Shown here piece after piece: positions 1 through 6,847 of a DNA stretch of 8,569 nt (positions are counted from its first letter, which is position 1; every line of letters begins with the position of its first letter). The notes beneath the pieces were generated by a model. The model was not told the DNA's origin and did not search any database. It was given only the letters and a program-made list of their open reading frames with translations. Origin of the DNA: Chloroflexota bacterium (GTDB lineage: Bacteria; Chloroflexota; Anaerolineae; Anaerolineales; Villigracilaceae); NCBI GenBank assembly GCA_021823555.1, contig JAKANW010000027.1, positions 1 through 8,569 of the forward strand. The letters are read 5' to 3'. A program made the position numbers and the translations under genes.

Positions 1-747
1 GGACAAGGTGTTGAGAAACGTTTCAATGTCATGGACGTTGCCCATCGCGCCCTGATAATCGTGCATACTTTTGAAATGCGTTTCGGGATAATCGGCCAGC
101 AAGGGATGGATGATTTCGACCATGTACCGGAACTTTTTGAAGGCCAGCCGCAACCGGTGGATGGTGGCTGGCTGGGCCGCATCCAACTGACCGTAGGCCT
201 GGGTTGCCCTTAAATAGGCGTTATCCACCGCCCGGAGCAGGCGCGCCGGAAAAAGCTCATCCTGTGATTGCCTCTCCAGTGTACTGTGAATCTTTTCAAT
301 GCGCTTGCCCGGTTTTGACGGCCTGGAGAGCAGCACTTGCTTGCGAGCAGAACGCAGGCTGCGCTTTTCGCGTTTCCGCAGAAATTCCTCGAAAGGTTTA
401 ATCTCGGGCAGATTTTCGATGGTCGCCGAAATCTCGATCAACATGACTTGCGTATCACGCAGATTATCCAGACCGTCGAGTTTACTTTTTAGGAAGCGCC
501 GTGCCTTTTGAACGCGTGGGTGTGAGTCTACAGAGCGCGTGATGTCGAGCACTGCCAACAACCGGCGTGTGGACACGCGCAAATTGTGGACGGCTTCCTC
601 CGAGAATTCGCGGCGGCAGGCCTTGAGTTTGGTTTGATAATCCTTCCAGCGCTCATCCAGTGAAGCGACGAGGATGGCGTTGGCAGATTTTGCAGTTTCA
701 TTAAGCATTGGCCAGTTTTTGCTTTGATTGTATCTCCAATTCCACAT
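1..747 (-). CDS. CHAD-domain protein, 3' end cut by window edge
   Basis: This leftward frame is open from a stop at 753-751 to the window edge, giving 249 codons without the C-terminus. CHAD domains are helical, strongly basic, histidine-containing folds that bind polyphosphate; many sit near polyphosphate or phosphate enzymes. Both halves of the repeat are visible. Numbering from the inner Met at 708, the first half has HNLRVSTRR (about 41-49) and LDNLRDTQV (80-88). The second has IHRLRLAFKKFRY (about 183-195) and GNVHDIE near the cut end. The domain is almost complete, so only a short tail is probably missing. I chose ATG 747 over ATG 708 because GGTGAT lies 5 bases upstream of 747, while nothing SD-like sits at a useful distance from 708. 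The added N-terminus is short and Trp-rich. Its exact role in this organism is unknown. Confidence 0.88.
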   Translation of the reverse strand, partial: MWNWRYNQSKNWPMLNETAKSANAILVASLDERWKDYQTKLKACRREFSEEAVHNLRVSTRRLLAVLDITRSVDSHPRVQKARRFLKSKLDGLDNLRDTQVMLIEISATIENLPEIKPFEEFLRKREKRSLRSARKQVLLSRPSKPGKRIEKIHSTLERQSQDELFPARLLRAVDNAYLRATQAYGQLDAAQPATIHRLRLAFKKFRYMVEIIHPLLADYPETHFKSMHDYQGAMGNVHDIETFLNTLS

Positions 748-758
748 TTTTTATCACC
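748..758 (-). promoter_or_regulatory. Ribosome binding site deciding the CHAD start
   Basis: On the minus strand, GGTGAT followed by five A residues precedes ATG 747. GGTGAT matches the 3' part of the full anti-SD complement AGGAGGTGAT. An in-frame TAA lies inside this site, so no longer protein is possible. This favours the 747 start over the internal ATG at 708. Confidence 0.5.
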
Positions 759-839
759 AGCCTTTTGGGACTTCGCTCAGGCTTAAAAAGATTACTTCAC
801 CTGAATTTTGATGCATCCTGGGATAAGCGGGACTTGGCC

Positions 840-867
840 TTGCGCCTAAACAGAAGCAAGTTATAAT
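840..867 (+). promoter_or_regulatory. Sigma70-type promoter of the ferredoxin gene
   Basis: TTGCGC (840-845) and a perfect TATAAT (862-867) are separated by 16 bases. Transcription should begin near 874, leaving a leader of about 30 bases before the strong ferredoxin SD. The 748-906 gap is divergent and must also hold the CHAD promoter. I could not identify a convincing one for CHAD on the opposite strand. Confidence 0.6.
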
Positions 868-906
868 AAATTAAGTTTGGCAATTTAGAATCCCAAGGAG
901 GTTCGC

Positions 907-1320
907 ATGACCCATATCATTACAAGCTTGTGTGTGCGTGACCGTGGTTGCATTGAAGTTTGCCCGGTCGAGTGCATGATCCCGGGCCAGCCTATTGCAG
1001 AATGGCCGTGGATTTATATTGATCCCGATACCTGCATTGACTGCGGCGCTTGTGTCCCTGAATGTCCGTTTGCGGCCATCTTCCCCGAAGATGAAGTGCC
1101 CTCGGCTTATACTGCCAAGGGTGGTGAATATGTTAGCAACGTCGGCCTCACCGGCCATTATGAAGCCACCAACCATCATGGTACCCACATTGCCTTGGAT
1201 ACCGTCAGGCAGCTTGCAGCCGGTGAAGTCGTGGATTTGACCCCTGACATCAAACCGAATTACGATTTCTTCAAGAGCGGTCCCGGCTATAATGCCAAGG
1301 ATAACGACAACGGCATATAA
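907..1320 (+). CDS. Dicluster ferredoxin with [3Fe-4S]-type and [4Fe-4S] motifs
   Basis: This is a 137-residue soluble electron carrier. The first cluster motif is C9-x2-D12-x2-C15-x3-C19-P, with Asp where a fourth cluster Cys would be. The second is C43-x2-C46-x2-C49-x3-C53-P, and C23 lies between them. By analogy with seven-iron ferredoxins, C9, C15, C19 and C53 would bind a [3Fe-4S] cluster (or an Asp-ligated, interconvertible [4Fe-4S]). C23, C43, C46 and C49 would bind a [4Fe-4S] cluster. After the clusters comes a tail of about 75 residues with His84, His90, His91 and His94, ending in an acidic and aromatic segment (EVVDLTPDI, PNYDFF). Similar tails occur in Chloroflexota ferredoxins. 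The start is fixed by AAGGAGG at 895-901, 5 bases before the ATG. The gene is a single transcription unit with its own promoter and terminator, so its redox partner is not shown by context. Confidence 0.93.
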   Translation: MTHIITSLCVRDRGCIEVCPVECMIPGQPIAEWPWIYIDPDTCIDCGACVPECPFAAIFPEDEVPSAYTAKGGEYVSNVGLTGHYEATNHHGTHIALDTVRQLAAGEVVDLTPDIKPNYDFFKSGPGYNAKDNDNGI

Positions 1321-1333
1321 TTTGCCCATGACC

Positions 1334-1362
1334 AAAGAGCCAGGCGTCGCCTGGCTCTTTTT
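1334..1362 (+). terminator. Rho-independent terminator after the ferredoxin gene
   Basis: A perfect 12-bp stem, AAAGAGCCAGGC (1334-1345) with GCCTGGCTCTTT (1349-1360), closes on a 3-base loop GTC. It runs into five T residues (1358-1362). It lies 13 bases after the ferredoxin stop and separates that gene from the lipoprotein gene. Confidence 0.95.
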
Positions 1363-1364
1363 AA

Positions 1365-1392
1365 TTGATTCGGATAGTATGCGGGATAAAAT
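1365..1392 (+). promoter_or_regulatory. Possible sigma70-type promoter of the lipoprotein gene
   Basis: TTGATT (1365-1370) and TAAAAT (1387-1392) are 16 bases apart, directly after the ferredoxin terminator and about 27 bases before the lipoprotein ATG. The match is moderate, but a promoter is expected here because the terminator isolates the gene. Confidence 0.4.
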
Positions 1393-1419
1393 GTCATTAC
1401 CGTTGAAAGGAGATTTATC

Positions 1420-2151
1420 ATGTTGACGCATCAATGTCGTATCGGTCTGGCGGCCTTTGCCTTATTGTTTGCTGTCCTGGCATGCAACCTGCCCAGTAAT
1501 GCGACAGCCACTTCTATTCCGCCTGCCCCTGTTGTGCCGACTCAACTCCCAGCTCAACCATCACCGGTTGCCCCCACGCAAACTGTGATGCCTGCGGCAG
1601 AGCCTTCAGTTGCAGCGTCTGCAACACTGCCGCCCACAGTCGTTCCTGTAACCTCGACAGCTTCTCTGGTCACGGTCACGGCCAGCACAGGTAATCTCAA
1701 TATCCGACGCGGGCCGGACGCGGCGTACAACCCTATTTCGGCTTTGCTAAAGGGGCAATCTTCAACCGCCGCTGCCCGCGATGATAAGGGGGATTGGATC
1801 AACATTGCCATTCCGTCTGCGCCCGGTCAGTCTGGATGGGTCTCGACACGCACACAGTACACTACGGTTCAGGGCGATGTCATGTCGTTGCCGGTCGTCA
1901 CGGTGGACCCGCCCAAGCCGGCGTATTTCCGCAACTGCACTTTCCACCCGATGATCGTTGATCCTGGCGGAACAGTTATCCCACCGCAAACCGACTCGCC
2001 GAATAACAAGGTTCAGTTTAACCCTGGCGATTACGTGATCAAGGATGGCAGCGTGTCTGGCAATCCGACGGTTATGGAAGCCACCCTGCTGGAAGGATAC
2101 TCGATTGATATTCGGACGGATGGCATCCCCAACACATATTCCTGCCCGTAG
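1420..2151 (+). CDS. SH3-domain lipoprotein
   Basis: This is a predicted exported, lipid-anchored protein of 243 residues. A basic start (His4, Arg7), a hydrophobic stretch (about 8-20) and the lipobox VLAC predict cleavage and lipidation at Cys22. Residues about 23-80 form a low-complexity Pro/Thr/Val/Ala linker, typical of a spacer across the wall. A bacterial SH3-like (SH3b) domain follows at about 83-150, recognised by NLNIRRGPDAAYNPI, the spaced Gly/Leu pattern and GDWINI. Such domains often bind peptidoglycan or other wall components. The C-terminal part (about 165-243) is unassigned; it contains Cys173 and Cys242, which could form a disulfide outside the cell. AAAGGAG (1406-1412), 7 bases before the ATG, supports the start. 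The gene converges on the operon to its right, so the SH3-wall link is from domain type only, not context. Confidence 0.87.
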   Translation: MLTHQCRIGLAAFALLFAVLACNLPSNATATSIPPAPVVPTQLPAQPSPVAPTQTVMPAAEPSVAASATLPPTVVPVTSTASLVTVTASTGNLNIRRGPDAAYNPISALLKGQSSTAAARDDKGDWINIAIPSAPGQSGWVSTRTQYTTVQGDVMSLPVVTVDPPKPAYFRNCTFHPMIVDPGGTVIPPQTDSPNNKVQFNPGDYVIKDGSVSGNPTVMEATLLEGYSIDIRTDGIPNTYSCP

Positions 2152-2205
2152 CGTCTCCTCGCCTATTGTTGTAAGCTGCCACTGTTTTAGAACCGGAGTT
2201 TTTTT
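2152..2205. other. Convergent gap without a clear terminator
   Basis: These 54 bases separate the stop of the lipoprotein gene from the stop of the RodA-PBP gene, which face each other. A run of seven T (2199-2205, plus strand) is present, but I find no stable stem before it on that strand and none on the other. Either transcription from each side runs into the other gene or Rho-dependent termination is used. Confidence 0.5.
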
Positions 2206-4623
2206 CTATGGCCGCAATGCCTCGGCAAGCAGCTTTCGCCCGATCTGTTGGGCCAACGTAATGTTATTTTCCTCCAGGGCGATTACCGCGACCAGTGGCG
2301 TGCCCTGCCAGTTTGGCAGCGTCCCTGCCAGCAGCCAGGTGACGGTTGATTTATCATGGGATTGCCCGATAAATTCCCAATACGGTTGGCCGCTGACGAT
2401 CAAGGACTGCGCCGACTCATCCGCCGCCGATGGCTGGATCGCCTGCATTGGCTGGCTCAGCGCTGACAGGATGATCCAACCCTGTCGAGGCGTATTCACT
2501 GCCAAAGCGATGCGCGGCCCGGGGCGGACTCCGTGATTGCTGAGCGCCGCCGCCGCCACTGCCATTTGCAGCGGGCTGACGCGCAACGAGTTCGGGTCTC
2601 CTTTGGTGTTTGCTGCAATGATTGGTATTCGTATTTGTGGGGTTGTGTAGAAACCAAGGTTTTCATACAGCAGGGTCGTTTGGTCTTTGCCCGGCAGTCC
2701 GGATGCTCCTAACGTGTCAAGAAAGGGCGTTGTTGCCGTGCCTGGTGGATAAGCTCCCTGCGTTGCACGATTGAGCAGCGGCGCACCCGAGTCCTGCGCC
2801 AGGCTGGGCCCTTGGGCATCAAGTTGGTTTGGATCGAAAGTAGGATGTGAGGCCATCACCAGGACTTCGCCGCTATTTGCATTGAGCAGGATGACTGCAC
2901 CGGCGTGTTGCCCCAGGCTAGCATCTGCCAGGGTTTGCAGGTCAAGGTCAAGGCTCAGGCGAACATCAAGACCTGGCGGGGGAGTGCCATAGAGCAGGTG
3001 ATCCCACCATAACAGGCTGGACGGATTTCCCTGCAAACCGCGCAAGTAATCATCCAGGCTGGCCTCCAGTCCGGCTTGTCCAAATACGGGATGTGTGTAG
3101 CCAGTAATGGGACCGAGGCTGGGATACCGGTATTCACGCTGATAGCCACCGCTTTCCCCGACAGTTATATCCAGGGGCCTGTCTTTGCGGTCGAGTAAAC
3201 TGCCGCGCGGCACGTATCGGTCAGCGATGGAACGGCGCGGATTGTCGGTACGGGCGAGTAGGTCGGGCGCGCGGATAACGGCCCACCAGGCGCCTGCCAG
3301 CGCCGCGGCTATGAGACCCAGGTTGAGCAGGGTGGATAAAAGCAGATAGGGTTTGGTGGATGGCAGGGGGGCGGGTTCGCTTTCTGGCTGATTGCTGATG
3401 ATCAACAAGAGCAAAATGGCAATGAAGGATGTAAGCAGGGACGAACCGCCATACGAAACAAAGGGGAGCGTGACTCCTGTGAGGGGCAGCAAACGCAGAT
3501 TCCCACCGATAATTAACAGGCTTTGGATGCCAATGTAGGCAGTCAGGCCGCCCGCCAGGAGGCGGCGGAAACGGTCGGGGGCGCGCAGGGAGGCGCGCAA
3601 ACCGCGGCCCAGGATCAACCCAAAGAGGGCCAGCAACCCCACGGTACCTGCGAGACCGGTCTCTTCCGCAATCGCGGAGAAGATAAAGTCCGAGATGGCA
3701 ACCGGGACAAGAGTTGGGCTGCCCAGACCGGGCCCGCGTCCAATGGTCCCGCCATTGGCAACGGCCAGCAGAGATTGAATGATTTGATAGGAGTGCCCGC
3801 TCGGGTCGGCCCAGGGATCCAGCCAGGCGTTCACCCGTATCTGGATGACGCTGATGAAGAGATAGCCGACCAGCCCGGCCAGAGCCAGTGCTATCGTTGT
3901 GCCAAGCAGGACGCGGCGATGGTTGGTGGCGAGATAAAGGATAACGGTATAGAGCAAAATGAAAATCGAAGCGGTGCCGAGATCGCGCTGGACGAGCAGG
4001 ATCAACAGCGCCATCCCGGTTACGAGCAGGGTGGGCAGGATCAACGGGAAGATGCGTAATTGGATGGGGAGCCGGTCTGCAAGATATGCCGCCAGATAAA
4101 CCACCAGGAGCAACTTTAAAGGTTCGGAAGGTTGGAGGTAAACCTCGCCGGCGCCCAGCCACAGGCGTGGACCGGACCTGCCAGGGTTGGTGCCAAACAG
4201 GAGGGTGAGGGCGGTAAGAATTAATCCGGCGCTCAAGAGCAGGTATTTATAACGCCGCAGGAAGCTCAGGTCCGAAGGCAGGCGCAGGCCCAGCATGAAT
4301 ATTGACAGGCTGAAGCAGAGCCAAATTACCTGGCGAAAACCGAACCCTTCATCCAGCCGCCAGATGGTTAATAGGCCCCAACCGCTGAGCAGGGCGGCGG
4401 CTGGCAGGAGGTAGGGGTCACGTTCAGGGAGCAATTGTACCGTGGCGCGATCGGCCAGCACGAACAGGAGAACCCATAACGCAAAACCCAGCCAGTGGGA
4501 CCAACGAAAATCCGTTGCGAAGGAACGTTCGCGGACTGCCGGGGACAGCGTCAGGGTGACGGAGTAGATGAAAAGAAATCCTGCCGCCCAACGTAGGAGG
4601 CGGGTTTGCAGCCGGTCAATCAT
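2206..4623 (-). CDS. RodA/FtsW (SEDS) glycosyltransferase fused to a degenerate PBP domain
   Basis: This 805-residue membrane protein is the last gene of the operon. Residues about 1-410 are an SEDS peptidoglycan polymerase of the actinobacterial RodA type, with an extra N-terminal membrane part. Visible motifs are QPSE (164-167), the extracellular loop ending in SDFIF with Asp312 at the place of the catalytic Asp, and LPFVSYGGSS (386-395). A further TM helix (about 425-450) leads into a class B PBP-like part, with PRGSLLDR near 472-479, GAVILLNANSGEVL (575-588) and SPLQMA (683-688). The transpeptidase residues are missing: the expected STFK reads TATT (629-632), the SxN segment appears deleted, and no KTG is found. 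The frame has no stops, so this is not a fresh pseudogene. The known family role is lipid II polymerisation for wall growth or division. I infer that the PBP part only activates or scaffolds. It starts in an ATGA overlap with the upstream gene, with AAAGG 6 bases before the ATG. Confidence 0.93.
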   Translation of the reverse strand: MIDRLQTRLLRWAAGFLFIYSVTLTLSPAVRERSFATDFRWSHWLGFALWVLLFVLADRATVQLLPERDPYLLPAAALLSGWGLLTIWRLDEGFGFRQVIWLCFSLSIFMLGLRLPSDLSFLRRYKYLLLSAGLILTALTLLFGTNPGRSGPRLWLGAGEVYLQPSEPLKLLLVVYLAAYLADRLPIQLRIFPLILPTLLVTGMALLILLVQRDLGTASIFILLYTVILYLATNHRRVLLGTTIALALAGLVGYLFISVIQIRVNAWLDPWADPSGHSYQIIQSLLAVANGGTIGRGPGLGSPTLVPVAISDFIFSAIAEETGLAGTVGLLALFGLILGRGLRASLRAPDRFRRLLAGGLTAYIGIQSLLIIGGNLRLLPLTGVTLPFVSYGGSSLLTSFIAILLLLIISNQPESEPAPLPSTKPYLLLSTLLNLGLIAAALAGAWWAVIRAPDLLARTDNPRRSIADRYVPRGSLLDRKDRPLDITVGESGGYQREYRYPSLGPITGYTHPVFGQAGLEASLDDYLRGLQGNPSSLLWWDHLLYGTPPPGLDVRLSLDLDLQTLADASLGQHAGAVILLNANSGEVLVMASHPTFDPNQLDAQGPSLAQDSGAPLLNRATQGAYPPGTATTPFLDTLGASGLPGKDQTTLLYENLGFYTTPQIRIPIIAANTKGDPNSLRVSPLQMAVAAAALSNHGVRPGPRIALAVNTPRQGWIILSALSQPMQAIQPSAADESAQSLIVSGQPYWEFIGQSHDKSTVTWLLAGTLPNWQGTPLVAVIALEENNITLAQQIGRKLLAEALRP

Positions 4624-5975
4624 TGCAAACCTTTCCGCCAGCAGGCGGGCGCGCTATTTTCGAGCGGGTTGTTTTTACACAGACCGCGCAGGAACTGAAT
4701 GTCGCTCCAATCCCACAGGCGTTGTGGCGCTTTTGAAACGATCTCCGGCTCTTTGTTCCACAACATTGGCGCAGGGCTGATGGAACACCAGGCGTTTACA
4801 AAAATCCCGAAAGCGACAGTGGCCACAAATAGCGCCTTCCACGTGAATTGCATGGATGCCAAATAATCGCTTTTGAAAAGCGGTATTAGGAAATAAGCGA
4901 AAATAGGCAACATGTCGGAAAAGAAACGCGGCCCGATGGACCAGCCTCCATACCAGGGCCGAAAGGAAGCGATGGCAAGCCAATGAGCGACCAGGATGCC
5001 AGCCAGGTACGCGTCAATGTTTTTCCAGGGAGGGCGACTTTGCTTCAATTTCAATATAATGCCATAGATCGAGAAAATAATCACCGGTGAAAAAACAAGA
5101 AGGCCGCGAGCTGGACTGACCAGGTCGCCAAGCAGGGCTTCAGCGAAGGTGCTGTTGCCCATGAGTCGTTGTGGTAAATAATACGGCGGCAGGATCAGGT
5201 GATAAGTGATCAAACTGAATACTATGAATATTCCCAAAGGGATGCCAATCCCGGCAACGTAAGGGAGCAGGGCGCGCCGGTGATTTACCAAAATGTACAG
5301 GCTGAAGAAAAGGATGGCAATGCTGTTCGTTGGACGAACCAGATAAGCGAAGGCTAAAACGAATCCTGTCCAGAGCAGGTAAGCTGGTGAACGCCCGGCC
5401 TGTTTCAGAAGATAAATTGCCAGCACAATGCAAAGCGCTGAAGGTCCATTCTGCCAAAGCGCCCGGGTTGCTGTGGAGTACATGGAGGTGGAGAAGGCAA
5501 AGATCAGCACCAGAAAAATGGAAGGCCATTTCCCGATTTCCTGGCGGGCAAGGAGATATAGGAAAAACGCGCTTGCAGCCACGATGGCGGAGGCAATCCA
5601 TTTTTCGATGTTGTCAGTAAAGCTATTGGGCGGATTTTCCTGAAGGTAGGTCAGGAAATCAGTCGAGTACCTGAGGGGGAAAAGACGGTCAATGATCCAT
5701 ACTGCCGGTGTCGCCAGAAGGGGTGTGCCAATGGGGAAATAGGAATAAATGTGCCCATTCCAGCGCAGGATCCTATAATCATCCTTCGCGATAAACCTTT
5801 CGTACTCGTTTAAGTCCAGGTTATGTTCGCTCAATATGCTGGCTGAGACATACAGTGTCCAATGCGAGTCCGTGCTTGTGGTGACCGGGCTGATCACGTA
5901 GACGAAAAAGATGAGCAAAAAGAAACCCGCCAGGGCAAGGTGTTGAGTATGCTTTTTTATCCAATTCATGAACAT
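4620..5975 (-). CDS. Multi-spanning membrane protein, GT-C / PMT-like glycosyltransferase
   Basis: This is a 451-residue integral membrane protein with about ten or more hydrophobic segments. Its layout fits the GT-C fold of polyprenyl-phosphate-dependent (PMT/ArnT-like) glycosyltransferases. The first TM (about 12-30) is followed by an outer loop with Asp36 in STDSHW, the position of the usual catalytic Asp. Other family-like stretches are YSYFPIGTPLLATPA (78-92), TRALWQNGP (170-178), VRPTN (213-217), SPARGLLVFSP (287-297) and GGWSIGPRFF (343-352). The donor and acceptor are not known. It starts 3 bases after the preceding stop with no clear SD; ATG 5969, two codons in, is an alternative start. 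It ends in an ATGA overlap with the RodA fusion. Its GC is visibly lower than that of its neighbours. Position suggests a wall or surface glycan role, but this is inference. Confidence 0.78.
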   Translation of the reverse strand: MFMNWIKKHTQHLALAGFFLLIFFVYVISPVTTSTDSHWTLYVSASILSEHNLDLNEYERFIAKDDYRILRWNGHIYSYFPIGTPLLATPAVWIIDRLFPLRYSTDFLTYLQENPPNSFTDNIEKWIASAIVAASAFFLYLLARQEIGKWPSIFLVLIFAFSTSMYSTATRALWQNGPSALCIVLAIYLLKQAGRSPAYLLWTGFVLAFAYLVRPTNSIAILFFSLYILVNHRRALLPYVAGIGIPLGIFIVFSLITYHLILPPYYLPQRLMGNSTFAEALLGDLVSPARGLLVFSPVIIFSIYGIILKLKQSRPPWKNIDAYLAGILVAHWLAIASFRPWYGGWSIGPRFFSDMLPIFAYFLIPLFKSDYLASMQFTWKALFVATVAFGIFVNAWCSISPAPMLWNKEPEIVSKAPQRLWDWSDIQFLRGLCKNNPLENSAPACWRKGLQ

Positions 5976-5978
5976 CAG

Positions 5979-6845
5979 TTACTTGAGATATTTACCCACC
6001 AGCAGGTCCAGTTTTTGTCTTGTGGCTGCCGGGATGATATCCTGTCTCGTAATCAGGGCGTCGGACAGGGCATGTCCGCAGGCGCAAGAGCGTTCGGGAG
6101 CCAGGTTTTTTGCCAGCAGGCGGATGGCCTCCTGCGCGAGTTCGGTATTCCTGTTCAAAATCTGGATCACCCTTTCAACGGTGACCGGCGCTTCGCTGGT
6201 GTGCCAAACGTCATAATCTGTGATGTGCGCCATGACGGCATAGCACATCTCGGCCTCGCGCGCCAGGAAGGCCTCCGGGGAAGTCGTCATGCCGATCAGG
6301 GACATGCCCCAGGAGCGGAAGGTGTTGGATTCGGCCTTTGTCGAAAAGCGCGGGCCTTCAATTGTGATAAATGCGCCTCCATGATGGACTGTTGCGCCTG
6401 CCGCGCGTGTGGCCGCTTCCACCTGTGCCGAAAGATCGTTGCAATACGGCTCTGCCACGCCGATATGAGCAACCAAGCCCTCGCCGAAGAAACTGCGGGC
6501 GCGCAACTTGGTATTATCGTAGAGTTGGTCCGGGATGACGATATGTCCGGGGGCATAGTCCTCCCGCAATGATCCGCAAGCGCTGATGCTTACAACGCGC
6601 TCGACCCCCAGCGACTTCAGCGCGTAAATGTTGGCGCGATAATTGACCTCGGTGGGGGTGATGTGGTGGCCAATGCCGTGCCTCGCCAGGAAGGCCAGCC
6701 GCTGGCCCTCCAATGTCCCAAAGACAATTGGCGCGCTGGGTTTTCCAAAAGGTGTATCAAGATCATATTCTTTTACATCCTTCAGCCCAGCCATGCCGTA
6801 TAGGCCTGAACCCCCAATCACTGCAAACGAAACATTCGCAGACAT
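5979..6845 (-). CDS. mtnP: S-methyl-5'-thioadenosine phosphorylase family protein
   Basis: This is a cytosolic purine nucleoside phosphorylase of 288 residues, the usual length for the MTAP family. These enzymes split 5'-methylthioadenosine with phosphate into adenine and methylthioribose-1-phosphate, in methionine and purine salvage. Visible motifs are GGSGLY (11-16), RHGIGH (55-60), SACGSL (88-93), IEGPRFST (162-169), GMTTSPE (185-191) and TDYDVW (209-214). The two Asp residues of TDYD favour a 6-aminopurine (adenine) base over guanine or hypoxanthine. Near the C-terminus is C254-A-C256, resembling the CxC of thermostable archaeal MTAPs. A longer in-frame start at 7019 would run through fhaB; ATG 6845 has a strong SD and begins exactly at the family N-terminus. 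It sits 2 bases after the fhaB stop, an unexpected neighbour for cell-wall genes. Methylthioinosine or another nucleoside as substrate cannot be excluded. Confidence 0.92.
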   Translation of the reverse strand: MSANVSFAVIGGSGLYGMAGLKDVKEYDLDTPFGKPSAPIVFGTLEGQRLAFLARHGIGHHITPTEVNYRANIYALKSLGVERVVSISACGSLREDYAPGHIVIPDQLYDNTKLRARSFFGEGLVAHIGVAEPYCNDLSAQVEAATRAAGATVHHGGAFITIEGPRFSTKAESNTFRSWGMSLIGMTTSPEAFLAREAEMCYAVMAHITDYDVWHTSEAPVTVERVIQILNRNTELAQEAIRLLAKNLAPERSCACGHALSDALITRQDIIPAATRQKLDLLVGKYLK

Positions 6846-6847
6846 AT

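Noticed and set aside
871..1434. 187-codon leftward frame opposite the ferredoxin gene
   Set aside because: It is antisense to a clear ferredoxin, crosses the terminator hairpin and shows no recognisable protein pattern.
1510..1670. Low-complexity repeat in the lipoprotein gene
   Set aside because: The Pro/Thr/Val-rich stretch is a protein spacer with no regular DNA repeat unit; it is explained by the lipoprotein linker.
2160..2205. Terminator hairpin before the T7 run
   Set aside because: The only complementary arms (CTCC at 2155-2158 and GGAG at 2195-2198) are 4 bp with a loop of over 35 bases.
3140..3300. Possible frameshift or gene split at the SEDS-PBP junction
   Set aside because: The frame is continuous through the second anchor helix into the PRGSLLDR motif, and no internal start with SD is evident; a true fusion is more likely.
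3221..4162. Long frame in another register of the RodA-PBP region (313 codons, minus) and a plus-strand frame at 3523-4059
   Set aside because: Both are shadows of a GC-rich, confidently identified SEDS gene; their translations are rich in Arg/Pro/His or Gln/Gly without family patterns.
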